Positions 1 to 8,987 of a stretch of 64,000 bases of DNA are shown piece after piece. The notes under the pieces were generated by a model that was not told where the DNA came from, did no database searches, and saw only the letters and a program-made list of their open reading frames with translations. Origin of the DNA: Ramlibacter albus. Its GTDB lineage: Bacteria > Pseudomonadota > Gammaproteobacteria > Burkholderiales > Burkholderiaceae_C. The DNA is taken from NCBI RefSeq assembly GCF_014297445.1, contig NZ_JACORU010000005.1, positions 310,001-374,000 of the forward strand, given 5' to 3'. The translations under genes and the position numbers were made by a program. Position 1 is the first letter of the stretch. Each line of letters starts with the position of its first letter.

Positions 1-763
1 GCGTGAACACCAGCACCTGGCTCCAGTCGTGCTCGTTGATCACGTGCGCGAGCAGGGCCTTCTTCTTCTCGCGGCCCACGGGGTGGACCACCTGCGAGAT
101 GCGCTGCACCGTGGTATTGCGCGGCGTGACCTGGATCGACTCCGGGTTGCGCAGCAGGCGCTGGGCCAGCTCGCGGATCTCGTCGCTGAACGTGGCGGAG
201 AACAGCAGGCTCTGCTTGGCCTGCGGCAGCAGCGCGAGGATCTTCTTCACGTCGGGCAGGAAGCCCATGTCGAGCATGCGGTCCGCTTCGTCGAGGACCA
301 GCATCTCCACGGTGGACAGGTCCATGAAGCCCTGCTCGTGCAGGTCGAGCAGGCGGCCCGGCGTCGCCACGAGGATGTCGACACCGGCCTTCATCTTCTG
401 GATCTGCGGGTTCATGCCCACGCCGCCGAAGATCACGGTCGACGACAGCGGCAGGTACTTGCCGTAGGTGCGGATGGATTCTTCCACCTGCGCGGCGAGC
501 TCGCGCGTGGGCGTGAGCACGAGGGCGGCGATGCCGTCCACGCCGAACTTGTTGGTGGTGCTGCGGCCGTGCGTCAGCTTGTGCAGCATCGGCAGCGTGA
601 AGGCCGCCGTCTTGCCGGTGCCGGTTTGCGCGCCCGCCAGAAGGTCCTTGCCTTCGAGTACGGCGGGGATCGCCTGGGCCTGGATGGGGGTGGGCGTTTC
701 GTAGCCCTCTTCGTGCACCGCCTTGAGGATGGCCGGTGCCAGTTTCAGATCGTCAAAAGTCAT
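1..763 (-). CDS. rhlE: DEAD-box RNA helicase, RhlE-like (3' end beyond window)
   Basis: ATP-dependent RNA helicase that unwinds short duplexes during ribosome assembly and RNA turnover in the cytoplasm. The 254 visible residues carry the Q motif (about 20-28), Walker A AQTGTGKT (45-52), PTRELA (85-90), DEAD (158-161) and SAT (189-191) in canonical order, so the RecA-like domain 1 is complete; domain 2 and the C-terminal tail run off the window edge. The ATG at 763 puts the Q motif at the normal distance from the N-terminus. No Shine-Dalgarno is visible before it. It is transcribed alone, away from its right-hand neighbour. The RhlE subgroup is favoured over SrmB or DbpA by overall motif wording, but the diagnostic C-terminal tail cannot be seen. 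Confidence 0.9.
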   Translation of the reverse strand, partial: MTFDDLKLAPAILKAVHEEGYETPTPIQAQAIPAVLEGKDLLAGAQTGTGKTAAFTLPMLHKLTHGRSTTNKFGVDGIAALVLTPTRELAAQVEESIRTYGKYLPLSSTVIFGGVGMNPQIQKMKAGVDILVATPGRLLDLHEQGFMDLSTVEMLVLDEADRMLDMGFLPDVKKILALLPQAKQSLLFSATFSDEIRELAQRLLRNPESIQVTPRNTTVQRISQVVHPVGREKKKALLAHVINEHDWSQVLVFT

Positions 764-852
764 TGAGAGATAAAGCGCCTTCCCGGGCGCGGGGACCACG
801 TGCCAGTTGCCGGTGCATTGCACCGGCGTCCAGTCAAGGCAAGTGGAGTTTG

Positions 853-880
853 CGTAAAACGGGAGCCCGGGGGGCTCCCC
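853..880 (-). terminator. Rho-independent terminator-like hairpin
   Basis: An 8-bp inverted repeat (GGGAGCCC / GGGCTCCC, loop of three G) is followed on the minus strand by GTTTTAC. It sits about 70 nt downstream of the stop codon of the small gene at 949-1419 and before rhlE, so it would end that transcript. The short T-run makes it a modest terminator. Confidence 0.5.
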
Positions 881-948
881 AGCGAGGACCGCTGAGCCGC
901 GGGCAACTGGGGTCCGCGGAAGCCGCTATTGTCGCATGGATCGCGAAA

Positions 949-1419
949 TCAGGCCGGCTGCATCTGCGCCAGCTGCCTGAGCTTGTTCAACCGAAGAGCC
1001 AGCAGCGGCGTCTTCTTGCCGTGTTCGGCGAGGTTCCTGTACAGGAGCGCGACGACGCCGGTGAGGTCCTGCGGGTTCTGCGCCTTCTCGATCGCCAGCT
1101 GTGCCTGGATGCGCGCGACGAACCCCAGGTCCACGGCCATCGAGGTCGCAAGCTCCACCATGGCGCGGAAGCGGCTTGCCTCGTCCAGCGGCACGGGCTC
1201 CTCCTTCACGGGGCGCGCAATGTCTTTCGGCTGCAACAGGCCCTGCTCGCAGAGGTATTCCAGGGCGGGGCGCAGCGTGGCCGCGGGCATCATCTCCACC
1301 AGGTCCTCGTAATAGCGCTCGCCGTCGCAGAGGATCAGCACCTGCCGCTGCGCCGGGGTGAGGGCGAGGCTGCGGGCCTGCACTTCGTGCCGTCCCGCGT
1401 CGGACTTGAGATACATCAT
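949..1419 (-). CDS. conserved hypothetical protein, winged-helix-like N-terminus
   Basis: A 156-residue soluble protein whose family I do not recognise. The first 60 residues contain a run (LTPAQRQVLILCDGERYYED, about 20-39) with a pattern like a compact winged-helix (helix, turn, helix ending in GLLQ near residue 60), and the rest is helical with many Leu, Ala and Gln. No signal peptide or membrane segment is visible. The start chosen is the first of two ATGs, because AGGAG lies 7 nt before it. The gene diverges from the DUF1631 gene at 1522 across about 100 bp, so a shared promoter region is possible. A regulatory or adaptor role is only a guess from the winged-helix-like pattern. Confidence 0.6.
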   Translation of the reverse strand: MMYLKSDAGRHEVQARSLALTPAQRQVLILCDGERYYEDLVEMMPAATLRPALEYLCEQGLLQPKDIARPVKEEPVPLDEASRFRAMVELATSMAVDLGFVARIQAQLAIEKAQNPQDLTGVVALLYRNLAEHGKKTPLLALRLNKLRQLAQMQPA

Positions 1420-1521
1420 GGCGAGTCTCCTGTGTGTGGTGTACTCAGGATGGTTACTCATACTTACAATGAGTTGACGCGGGCTCCTAGTGGAAACACC
1501 AACCATAATCGCTCAGCACCC

Positions 1522-3744
1522 ATGGCCAAGCTCTTGAAACGTATGGGGGTGGCCGACGACCCCACCGCCTTGCAGCCGTCCCTGAACGATTGCATCGAGG
1601 CGATGCTGGGCCACTGCGACACCCTCATCATCGAGATGCTGGTGGGCCTCACGCACGCATCGACGCCGGGCCATCCGCGCCACGTGCGCGGCTTCCAGCA
1701 GCCGGGCATCAAGGCCGGCATCGACAGCCTCAACCGGCAGGGCGAAGCGGTGCGTGAGGTGTTCAAGGCCGAACTCACGCGGCTCGTCTACGAAGGCGGC
1801 GGCAAGGAAACCGTAGCCACCGAAGCGTTGCGGTTCGAGGACCTGAAGCTCTTCGAGGACGAACAGCTCGACGCGAGCATCGAGGTGGCGCGCGCGCAGC
1901 AGGAAGTGGCCACGGCCGTCGACGACGTGCTGCCCGCGGTCGATGCGCTCGTGAGCACGTTGCTGGGGTGGCGCACCATCCAGCCGGGGCTGAACCCGCT
2001 GCGGCCCGAGGTGTTCGTGCGCGCGCTGCAGCACACGCTGTCGGTGCACCTGCCCGAGGTGACGGTGCGCGAGGCGCTCGTCGCGCCCGCGGCCGGCCTG
2101 CTGGGCGTGAACCTGCGCAAGCTTTATCGCGAACTCGCCGACTGGCTCACGTCCACGGGTGTCGAGCCTGCAGTCCCCTTGGGCGGCCGCGCCAGCAAGG
2201 GCACGGGCGCGCCGACGCAGACGGTGGCGGATTCGGTTGCCAAGACGCTGCTCACGCTGGACAAGCTGCGCAAGCTGCTTGCGGGCGACTTCGATTCGCC
2301 CAAGCCGCGGCAGGAGTTCCTGCACACCGTGCCCGCGTCGATGGCGCTGCTGCAGGACCTCAAGGGCGGCTCCGAGGCGCTGATCAAGCGCCTGGAGCAG
2401 CGGCAGAAGCCGACACCGGCTCCTGCCGCGCCGGTCGACATGCTTGCCGAGCCGCCCGCCCAGCCCAACGCGCCCTCGCAGCGCATCGGCCAGCAGCTGG
2501 GCGACGAGGTGGTGCGGCTGATGTTCGACAACCTCGCGCAGGACCAGCGCCTGCTGCCCGGCTTCAAGAAGCAGCTCAAGGCCATCGAGCCCGCGGTGCA
2601 GAAACTCGCGGAGGAGGACTCGCGTTTCTTCTCCGACCGCAACCACCCCGCGCGGCAACTGCTGGACAAGGTCACGCAGCGCAGCCTGGCGTTCTCGTCG
2701 GAGACCGACGAGGGCTGGGCGCGTTTTGTCGTGACGGTGGAGAAGGCCTTCAAGTGGGCCGCCGAGAGCAAGGTGGCCGATGCCGACACGTTCGGCGAGC
2801 TGCTCGACACGCTGCACAAGAACTGGTCCGGCGACGACCAGAACCTGCGCGCCAAGCGCGAAGAGGCCGCGCGTGCGCTGCTGCACGCGGAGCAGCGCAA
2901 CCTGCTCGCGCAGAAGCTCGCGTCCGAGTTCGCGGCGTCGCTCGAAGGGCTGGAGGTCGCCGACTTCATCGCCGATTTCCTGAAGAACTCGTGGTCGCAA
3001 GTCGTGGCCGAAGCCGAACTCAGTTGCGTGGACGGCCAGGCCGATCCTTTCGGCTACCGTGCACTGGTGGACGACCTGATCTGGAGCGTGCAGAAGTCCA
3101 CCGCGCAGCGCGGCCGCGCGCGCCGCCTCGTGCAGATGATCCCCGGCCTGATCGCCAAGCTGCGCGAGGGCCTGGACCGCATCGGCTACCCGCCCGAGCT
3201 CACGCAGCGCTTCTTCGACCACCTGATCACGCTGCACAAGGACGCCGTGCAGGAGGGCGCCGACCCCGAGGTGCATGCCGCCGCGGACTCGGCGTGGTCC
3301 GAGCCGTCGAAGTTCGGCGACACGAAGGACGAGCAGGACTCGCTGTGGCTGGACAAGGGCGAGGCCGAGGAGTCGGGCTTCGTGGACCAGGAGCAGTACT
3401 TCGCGCCGGAGCACGTGGCCAGCCCGGAGGCCCCGCAGGAGGAAAAGGAGGCCGAGGGCGCCGCGCCCTTGCGAGTGGACGAACTGCGCGTGGGCAGCTG
3501 GGTGGAGCTCAACGTCGGCGGCCGCTGGATCCGCGCGCAGCTCACGTGGTGCAGCCCGCACGGCACGCTCTTCATGTTCACCGCGCAGGTGGGCACGGCG
3601 CACTCGATGTCGCGCCGCACGCTGGACAAGCTGCGCGCCATGGGCCACATCAAGGTGGTGGCCGACCGCAACGTCATCGACGAGGCGCTGGACCAGGTGG
3701 CGCAGCAGGCCCTGAAGAACTCCCTGGGCGACAAGAAGCCGTAG
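1522..3744 (+). CDS. DUF1631 family protein, copy 1
   Basis: A 740-residue protein of the DUF1631 family, which is widespread in betaproteobacteria and has no established function. The family signature is clear around residues 350-395: a Leu-rich helix, then FFSDRNHPARQLLDKVTQRS. The C-terminal 100 residues form a small beta-rich module (GSWVELNVGG, then QLTWCSPHGTLFMFTA) that resembles the PilZ-like end seen in this family; the classical RxxxR c-di-GMP signature is not evident. No signal peptide or membrane segment is seen. The ATG at 1522 is chosen because the reading frame is open further upstream but has no family resemblance there. A CATAAT hexamer at 1504-1509 could be its -10 box. A paralogue lies at 13415. 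Confidence 0.85.
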   Translation: MAKLLKRMGVADDPTALQPSLNDCIEAMLGHCDTLIIEMLVGLTHASTPGHPRHVRGFQQPGIKAGIDSLNRQGEAVREVFKAELTRLVYEGGGKETVATEALRFEDLKLFEDEQLDASIEVARAQQEVATAVDDVLPAVDALVSTLLGWRTIQPGLNPLRPEVFVRALQHTLSVHLPEVTVREALVAPAAGLLGVNLRKLYRELADWLTSTGVEPAVPLGGRASKGTGAPTQTVADSVAKTLLTLDKLRKLLAGDFDSPKPRQEFLHTVPASMALLQDLKGGSEALIKRLEQRQKPTPAPAAPVDMLAEPPAQPNAPSQRIGQQLGDEVVRLMFDNLAQDQRLLPGFKKQLKAIEPAVQKLAEEDSRFFSDRNHPARQLLDKVTQRSLAFSSETDEGWARFVVTVEKAFKWAAESKVADADTFGELLDTLHKNWSGDDQNLRAKREEAARALLHAEQRNLLAQKLASEFAASLEGLEVADFIADFLKNSWSQVVAEAELSCVDGQADPFGYRALVDDLIWSVQKSTAQRGRARRLVQMIPGLIAKLREGLDRIGYPPELTQRFFDHLITLHKDAVQEGADPEVHAAADSAWSEPSKFGDTKDEQDSLWLDKGEAEESGFVDQEQYFAPEHVASPEAPQEEKEAEGAAPLRVDELRVGSWVELNVGGRWIRAQLTWCSPHGTLFMFTAQVGTAHSMSRRTLDKLRAMGHIKVVADRNVIDEALDQVAQQALKNSLGDKKP

Positions 3745-3768
3745 AGTGGGCCCAGGCCCGGCGGCGGA

Positions 3769-5685
3769 CTAGAGCTGCACCCGCGTGCCCAGCTCGATCA
3801 CCGCATTGCTCGGGATGCCGAAGTAGTCCACCGCGCGGCCGGCGTTGCGCGACATCGCCTCGAACAGGTTCTGCCGCCACCGCGCCATCGCGGCCTTCGG
3901 GCGCGGCACCACCGTCTCGCGGCTGAGGAAGAACGACGTGGAGAACATGTCGATCGCCAGGCCATGCTGCGCGCACAGCGCGAGCGCCGCCGGCACGTCC
4001 GGCTTGTCCATGAACCCGAAATCCAGCGCCGCCTGCCAGAAGCCGTGGCCCAGCTCCCGCACTTCCACGCGCCGCGCAGCGGGCACCCACGGCTCTTCGT
4101 GGAAGCGCAGGGTGAGGACGACATTGCGCCGGTGCAGCACGAGGTTGTGCTTCATGTTGTGCAGCAGCGCCTGCGGCACCACGCCCGGCTCGGCCGAGAG
4201 GAAGACCGCGGTGCGGTCCACGCGCACGACGTGCGTGTCGTGGCCGAGGCCCTCGATGAAGCCGCCCAGCGGCAGCAGGTCGGCGCGCAGGGTTTCGGAC
4301 AGCAGCTCGCGCCCGCGCGCCCACGCGGTCATCAGCACCAGCATGCCCAGCGCCAGCACCACCGGGAACCAGCCGCCCTCGACGAACTTGGTGGCGCACG
4401 AGACCACGAGCAGCAGGTCGAGCGCGATGAAGACGGTCGTCGCGCCCACGGAGATCCACATCGGGTAGCCCCAGGCCCGCCGCACGACGAAGTACGTGAG
4501 CACGGTCGTGATCAGCATCGTGCCCGTCACCGCGATGCCGTAGGCCGACGCCATGGCCGACGAAGAACCGAAGCCGATGCAGGCCAGTACCACCGCGCCC
4601 AGCAGCAGCCAGTTGACCGCGGGCACGTAGACCTGCCCGCGCTCGTGCGCCGAGGTGTGCACGATCTGCATGCGCGGCAGGAACCCCAGCTGGATGGCCT
4701 GCTGCGTGAGCGAGTACGCGCCGGAGATCACGGCCTGCGAGGCGATGATGGTCGCCGCCGTTGCGAGGACGACGGCAGGCACCAGCAGCGCCGACGGGAA
4801 CGAGTGGTAGAACGGGTTCTCCAGCGCCTTCGGGTCGCGCAGCAGCAGCGCGCCCTGGCCGGCGTAATTGAGCGCGAGCGCGGGCAGCACGAGCCCGGTC
4901 CACGCGATGCGGATCGGCTTCTTGCCGAAGTGGCCCATGTCGGCGTACAGCGCCTCGGCGCCGGTGACGGCCAGCACCACGGCGCCCATCGCGAGGAAGA
5001 CGCCCCAGCCGCGGTCCCGCAGGAAGCGCAGCGCGTGCCGGGGGTCCAGCGCGTGCAGGATCTCCGGCGCCTGAGCGATCTGCCACACGCCCACCGCCGC
5101 GAGCACCACGAACCACACGATCACCACCGGCCCGAACCACTTGCCCACCGTGGCGGTGCCGCGCTGCTGCGCCACGAACAGGCCGCCCAGGATGCCGATC
5201 GATACCGGCAGCACCCACGGCTTGAGTGCAGGCGTCACGATCTCCAGCCCTTCGACCGCACTGAGCACCGAGATGGCTGGCGTGAGCACGCTGTCGCCGT
5301 AGAACAGGCATGCGCCGAACGCGCCGAGCAGCAGCAGCCGGCGCCGCAGCTTCGGCTGGCCCGCGGCGGTGCGCGAGGCCAGCGCGAGCAGGGCCATGAT
5401 GCCGCCCTCGCCGTTGTTGCTGGCGCGCATGATGAGCGTCACGTACTTGAGCGTGACCACGCCCATCAGCAGCCAGAACACGATCGAGACCGCTCCCACC
5501 ACGTTAGCCGCGTCCAGCGGCACGCCGGTGGCCGGCGAGAAGATCTCCTTCATCGTGTACAGCGGGCTGGTGCCGATGTCGCCATAGACGACGCCGAGGG
5601 CGGCAAGGGTGAGCGCGGCGGTGCCGTGGCGCAGGGGGAGCGGCTCATCGGCCGCCGGGGAGGCATAGGTGGGCGAGGCTTGCAT
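3769..5685 (-). CDS. kup: Kup-type potassium uptake protein
   Basis: Low-affinity K+/H+ symporter of the KUP/HAK/KT family in the inner membrane, 638 residues, the normal family length. The N-terminal signature [14 protein letters not shown] is at about residues 33-46, followed by about twelve hydrophobic segments up to roughly residue 440 and a hydrophilic cytoplasmic C-terminal domain. It is the last gene of an apparent operon with a kdpD-like sensor kinase and kdpE, starting 60 nt after the kdpE stop. That arrangement suggests the two-component system controls this constitutive-type transporter rather than a KdpFABC pump, which is absent here. The function is secure; the regulatory link is inference from order and spacing. 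Confidence 0.93.
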   Translation of the reverse strand: MQASPTYASPAADEPLPLRHGTAALTLAALGVVYGDIGTSPLYTMKEIFSPATGVPLDAANVVGAVSIVFWLLMGVVTLKYVTLIMRASNNGEGGIMALLALASRTAAGQPKLRRRLLLLGAFGACLFYGDSVLTPAISVLSAVEGLEIVTPALKPWVLPVSIGILGGLFVAQQRGTATVGKWFGPVVIVWFVVLAAVGVWQIAQAPEILHALDPRHALRFLRDRGWGVFLAMGAVVLAVTGAEALYADMGHFGKKPIRIAWTGLVLPALALNYAGQGALLLRDPKALENPFYHSFPSALLVPAVVLATAATIIASQAVISGAYSLTQQAIQLGFLPRMQIVHTSAHERGQVYVPAVNWLLLGAVVLACIGFGSSSAMASAYGIAVTGTMLITTVLTYFVVRRAWGYPMWISVGATTVFIALDLLLVVSCATKFVEGGWFPVVLALGMLVLMTAWARGRELLSETLRADLLPLGGFIEGLGHDTHVVRVDRTAVFLSAEPGVVPQALLHNMKHNLVLHRRNVVLTLRFHEEPWVPAARRVEVRELGHGFWQAALDFGFMDKPDVPAALALCAQHGLAIDMFSTSFFLSRETVVPRPKAAMARWRQNLFEAMSRNAGRAVDYFGIPSNAVIELGTRVQL

Positions 5686-5745
5686 GGACGCGTTTTTGCG
5701 CGCCGCCGCATAAAAACCGCATAAACGCGGCGCCAGGCCTGCGGC

Positions 5746-6429
5746 TTATTCGTCCGCGAGCCGGTAGCCCACGCCCAGCTCGGTGAGCAGCCAGCGCGGC
5801 TCGGCCGGGTCGGCCTCGATCTTGGCGCGCAAGTGGCCCATGTAGATGCGCAGGTAGTGCAGCTGGTCCACCTGGTCGCCGCCCCACACGTCGGCGAGCA
5901 GCTGGCGGTGCGTCACCACCTTGCCGGGCGTGCGCGCCAGCCGCTCGAAAAGCCGGTACTCCAGCGGCGTGAGGTGGACCTCGCGGCCGTCCACGGCGAG
6001 CGAGCGCGCCTCGCGGTCGAAGGCGAGGGCACCGATGCGCAACTGCGCGGCCGGGGCTGGCGCCGCAGCGGCGCGCCGCAGCATCGCGCGCACGCGCGCG
6101 AGCAGCTCGCCCACGCCGAACGGCTTGGTGAGGTAGTCGTCGGCGCCGGCGTCGAGCGCGGCGATCTTCTGCGCCTCCTGCATGCGCGCGGACAGCACGA
6201 GGATGGGCACGCCGCATTCGCTGCGCCATTGCGCGATGAGGTCGACGCCGTCCGCGTCCGGCAGGCCGAGGTCGACGATGAGCAGCCGCGGCATCGACGC
6301 TCGCAACTCGCCGCGCGCTTCGGCGGCGGTCGCCGCCACGCGCGGCGACATGCCCTCGGCGCTCAGGCTGGCGGCGACGAACTGCGCGATGGAGCTGTCG
6401 TCCTCGACGACCAGGATGTCAGGGCGCAT
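5746..6429 (-). CDS. kdpE: KdpE-like response regulator
   Basis: DNA-binding response regulator of the OmpR/PhoB class, 227 residues. The receiver domain shows the acidic pair (EDD, 9-11), phospho-acceptor Asp53 (IVDLGLPDADG), the conserved Ser (VLSA) and Lys (TKPFG). A winged-helix output domain occupies about residues 130-227 and ends in the typical GVGYRL. KdpE proteins answer to potassium limitation or osmotic stress through KdpD. The start at 6429 overlaps the end of the upstream kinase gene by 11 nt, which predicts coupled translation and a fixed sensor:regulator ratio. Its genuine target may be the adjacent kup, since no kdpFABC genes lie here. Confidence 0.9.
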   Translation of the reverse strand: MRPDILVVEDDSSIAQFVAASLSAEGMSPRVAATAAEARGELRASMPRLLIVDLGLPDADGVDLIAQWRSECGVPILVLSARMQEAQKIAALDAGADDYLTKPFGVGELLARVRAMLRRAAAAPAPAAQLRIGALAFDREARSLAVDGREVHLTPLEYRLFERLARTPGKVVTHRQLLADVWGGDQVDQLHYLRIYMGHLRAKIEADPAEPRWLLTELGVGYRLADE

Positions 6430-7888
6430 GCGGTGCCACCGGCAGGTCGACGCGGAACTCCGCGCCGGGCTCGCAGCGCTTCGCCTCGATGCGCCCGCCG
6501 TGCGCCTGCGCGATGAGGCGGCAGATGGCCAGGCCGAGCCCCGCCGCGCCGTCGCGCGGCTTGCGCTCGAAGCGCTCGAAGAGCATCTGCTCGTCGCCGG
6601 GCGGCAGCCCTTCGCCCTGGTCGCGCACGGCCACGAACACGCCTTCGCGGCTGCGCCCGGCGCGGATGGTGATCTGCGGTTGCTCGCCGCCATGGCGCAC
6701 CGCGTTGTCCACGAGGTTGGCCACGAGCTGCGCGAGCAGGCTGGCCTCTGCGCGCACCGGCGGCAGGCCGGGCGTCACCTTCAGCTCGATGCGCGTGCCG
6801 GGCCAGCGGCGGCGCATGCGCTGCACGGCGGCGCCGAGCACTTCCTCCACCGACTCCCACTCCACCTTCAGCTCGGACTGCGGCTGCGACAGGCGCGCGA
6901 GCTGCAGGATGTTGTCGGCCATCAGCGCCATGTCGCGGGCCTCGTTCTCGAGGTTGCCCAGCAGCCGCTCGCGCTGGGCCGCGGGCATCGCATCGCCTTG
7001 CGTGCGCAGCGCGCTCGCGGTGCCCATGATGCCCGCCAGCGGCGTGCGCAGGTCGTGCGAGAGCGACGCGAGCAGCGTGTTGCGCGCCGCTTCCGCACGC
7101 GCGCTCTCGCCGGCCGCGCGTGCCGCCTGCGCTGCGCGCTCGCGCTCGATCGACAGGCCCGCCTGCCGCGCGAGCGCCAGCCAGTGCTGCTGCACGTCCT
7201 GCGCGGGCCGCTCGCCGGGGTGCAGCAGCCATTGCACCGCGCCTTCGGAGCCGCTGCGTGCGAAGGGCGCGCACCACAGGGAAAGGTCCGGCCAGTCGTC
7301 GCAGCCGCGGCCGAGCGCGCGGCCGTGTTCGAGCGCCCAGCGCACGGCCGATTCGTTGAAGGCCGAGGGCGGCGCGCCGGCTGCATGGCACGCGAGCGTG
7401 CCGTCCTCACGCAGGAATACGGCAGCCGCGCGGCCCAGCTTCTCCTGCAGCCAGCCCGCCGCGAACACGGCCATGGCCTGGCCGCCTTCGCAGCGCGCGA
7501 GCGCCTCGGCCAGCGCGTGCAACTCCGCAGCGCGGGCCGCCGCCGTCTCGGCGCGTTCGCGCCTGTCGCGCAGCGAGGCGATGAGGGTGTTGAGCGCCAG
7601 CGACAGGCCGAGCATGACGGCCAGCGTCCACCAGTACTCGGCGCTTTCTACTTCGAACGTATAGCGCGGCGGGACGAAGAAGAAGTTGAGCGCCGAGACG
7701 CACAGCAGGGATGCGGCGATGCCTTGTGCGCGGTCGAGCGCGAGTGCGGTGGCGAAGACGGCCACGAGGTAGAGCATGGCGAGGCCGGCCACGGACATGG
7801 AACCGTCGAGCGCGAAGCCTGCGGCCGTGGCGGCCGCGGGGGCGGCGGCGGCGAGGAGCCACTGCAGGTGCGGTGCGGGGCGGTTCAT
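6419..7888 (-). CDS. kdpD: short KdpD-like sensor histidine kinase
   Basis: Membrane sensor kinase of 489 residues that matches only the C-terminal half of canonical KdpD (about 900 residues). Hydrophobic segments near residues 10-105 form the four-helix DUF4118 membrane domain (with LCVSALNFFFVPP), a GAF-like region spans about 120-250, His278 lies in SLSHDLRTPLAG, and an ATPase domain with DQGEGLPPG and GLGLAICR follows. The N-terminal KdpD domain and the Usp-like domain, known to sense K+ and c-di-AMP in other bacteria, are missing. Short KdpD forms of this kind occur in various bacteria. The gene opens the operon kdpD-kdpE-kup. The kinase core is complete, so it should be active; what it senses is unknown. 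Confidence 0.88.
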   Translation of the reverse strand: MNRPAPHLQWLLAAAAPAAATAAGFALDGSMSVAGLAMLYLVAVFATALALDRAQGIAASLLCVSALNFFFVPPRYTFEVESAEYWWTLAVMLGLSLALNTLIASLRDRRERAETAAARAAELHALAEALARCEGGQAMAVFAAGWLQEKLGRAAAVFLREDGTLACHAAGAPPSAFNESAVRWALEHGRALGRGCDDWPDLSLWCAPFARSGSEGAVQWLLHPGERPAQDVQQHWLALARQAGLSIERERAAQAARAAGESARAEAARNTLLASLSHDLRTPLAGIMGTASALRTQGDAMPAAQRERLLGNLENEARDMALMADNILQLARLSQPQSELKVEWESVEEVLGAAVQRMRRRWPGTRIELKVTPGLPPVRAEASLLAQLVANLVDNAVRHGGEQPQITIRAGRSREGVFVAVRDQGEGLPPGDEQMLFERFERKPRDGAAGLGLAICRLIAQAHGGRIEAKRCEPGAEFRVDLPVAPHAP

Positions 7889-8076
7889 GAGCGCATGGTA
7901 ATGAGGCGGCTGCGCGTGTCACCGAAATGCATATGAATTGCCTCGATCAAGAAAAGTCAGGCGGGCAACACGACCGTGACGGTTGACTCACGCAATTTGA
8001 TGTTGCGGCGCAGCAGGTGCATGAGAGATCGAGGGGGCAGGTGCGAACGTCTGACCTTGTGGAACGTGGGGGCCCC

Positions 8077-8089
8077 GTGAGGTACTCAC
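8077..8089. promoter_or_regulatory. small palindrome upstream of the effector cassette
   Basis: The sequence GTGAG-GTA-CTCAC forms a perfect 5-bp dyad, 26 nt before the ATG at 8115, in the 226-bp gap between kdpD and the putative effector genes. It may be an operator or a small leader hairpin. I could not find a convincing hrp-type box (PIP/hrpII TTCG repeats, or a correctly spaced HrpL box) in this gap. Confidence 0.3.
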
Positions 8090-8114
8090 GGAAACAACTT
8101 CTCCAGGCTCGACG

Positions 8115-8936
8115 ATGCACCGCCCGATAAGCAAGCTCCCGTTCTGCAATCTCAGGAACCCGGACACCGAGTCGCTTCCAGTGCCGACGCCTGCCGGTGG
8201 AGCATCGACAGAAAACGATGCAACGGTTCACGTGTGGCGCACTGAAGCCGCGGAACCGGCGCGCGGCCCCAGTACGCCTTCTCCTGAAGCGCCCGAGCCG
8301 AGCCCGGACGCCGGGCTGCCGCAGCACACGCCCGTGCTGACGGCTGGCGATGTGTTGCTGCCGGTCACCATCCAGGTTCACTTGCCGCAACGAGACGACG
8401 TGCGACTGCCCGAGTGCATGCCAGTGCCGAACGCGGTTCTCGCGGCAGAGGCAGCGGCACGCTTGAACGCAGCAACCTTACCCACCTCCTTCGAACTCGG
8501 CCACCTGCCGGTCAGGGACGTCTTCGCACTCCATGGGCTCGCCGAGCGAATCCGCGACGGCGAGCTTGGCACGTGGACCCTGCAAGACCAGGCGAACGGC
8601 GGCTTGGTGAACGTCGTTTATGACCCTCAGTCCCAGCACGTCAGTGCTCTGTACCGTTACCCGGGGATCGAGATCGCCGCGGGCGGTGACGAAGACGCGC
8701 ATGAGGTCGCGGTGTTCCGTATCGACAGTCGATCATTCACGGTGAGTTCTGCGGCGACAAAGCTTGTGTCTGACGGCTGCGAAATTGCCCGTGCGCCCTT
8801 CGACATGCAGTTGGCGGTCCTCGCGGGCGCGCGGGTCATAACGCCATCGTTCCATGCGCTGGCGCGAGCACGTCTCGCGGACGAGTACGTCGCAGTCATC
8901 GGGGATTCGCTTGCGAATTCCGGGAGTCCGAGCTGA
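8115..8936 (+). CDS. unknown protein, candidate type III secretion substrate
   Basis: A 273-residue protein of no family I recognise. Residues 1-75 are rich in Pro, Ser, Thr, Ala and Glu with almost no predicted secondary structure, which is common in the secreted N-termini of type III effectors. Residues 115-245 look folded, with alternating hydrophobic strands (VNVVYDPQSQHVSALYRYPG, about 175-194). No Sec signal peptide or membrane helix is visible. It is first in a three-gene run that ends in a CesT-like chaperone, and the next gene starts 51 nt downstream. G+C is visibly lower than in flanking genes. The effector role is inference from neighbours and composition; a housekeeping unknown cannot be excluded. 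No strong Shine-Dalgarno decides the start. Confidence 0.6.
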   Translation: MHRPISKLPFCNLRNPDTESLPVPTPAGGASTENDATVHVWRTEAAEPARGPSTPSPEAPEPSPDAGLPQHTPVLTAGDVLLPVTIQVHLPQRDDVRLPECMPVPNAVLAAEAAARLNAATLPTSFELGHLPVRDVFALHGLAERIRDGELGTWTLQDQANGGLVNVVYDPQSQHVSALYRYPGIEIAAGGDEDAHEVAVFRIDSRSFTVSSAATKLVSDGCEIARAPFDMQLAVLAGARVITPSFHALARARLADEYVAVIGDSLANSGSPS

Positions 8937-8987
8937 AGCGATGGGTCCGGCAATCTAACGAGCGGCGACACACCACGGAGACTGAAG

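Noticed and set aside
5746..7888. Presence of a complete Kdp system
   Set aside because: Only a short kdpD and kdpE are seen; no kdpF, A, B or C in the window.
8061..8092. HrpL-like box (GGAACG followed by TCACGGA) upstream of the effector cassette
   Set aside because: The spacer is 19 bp, not 15-16, and the first half has a mismatch at its end.
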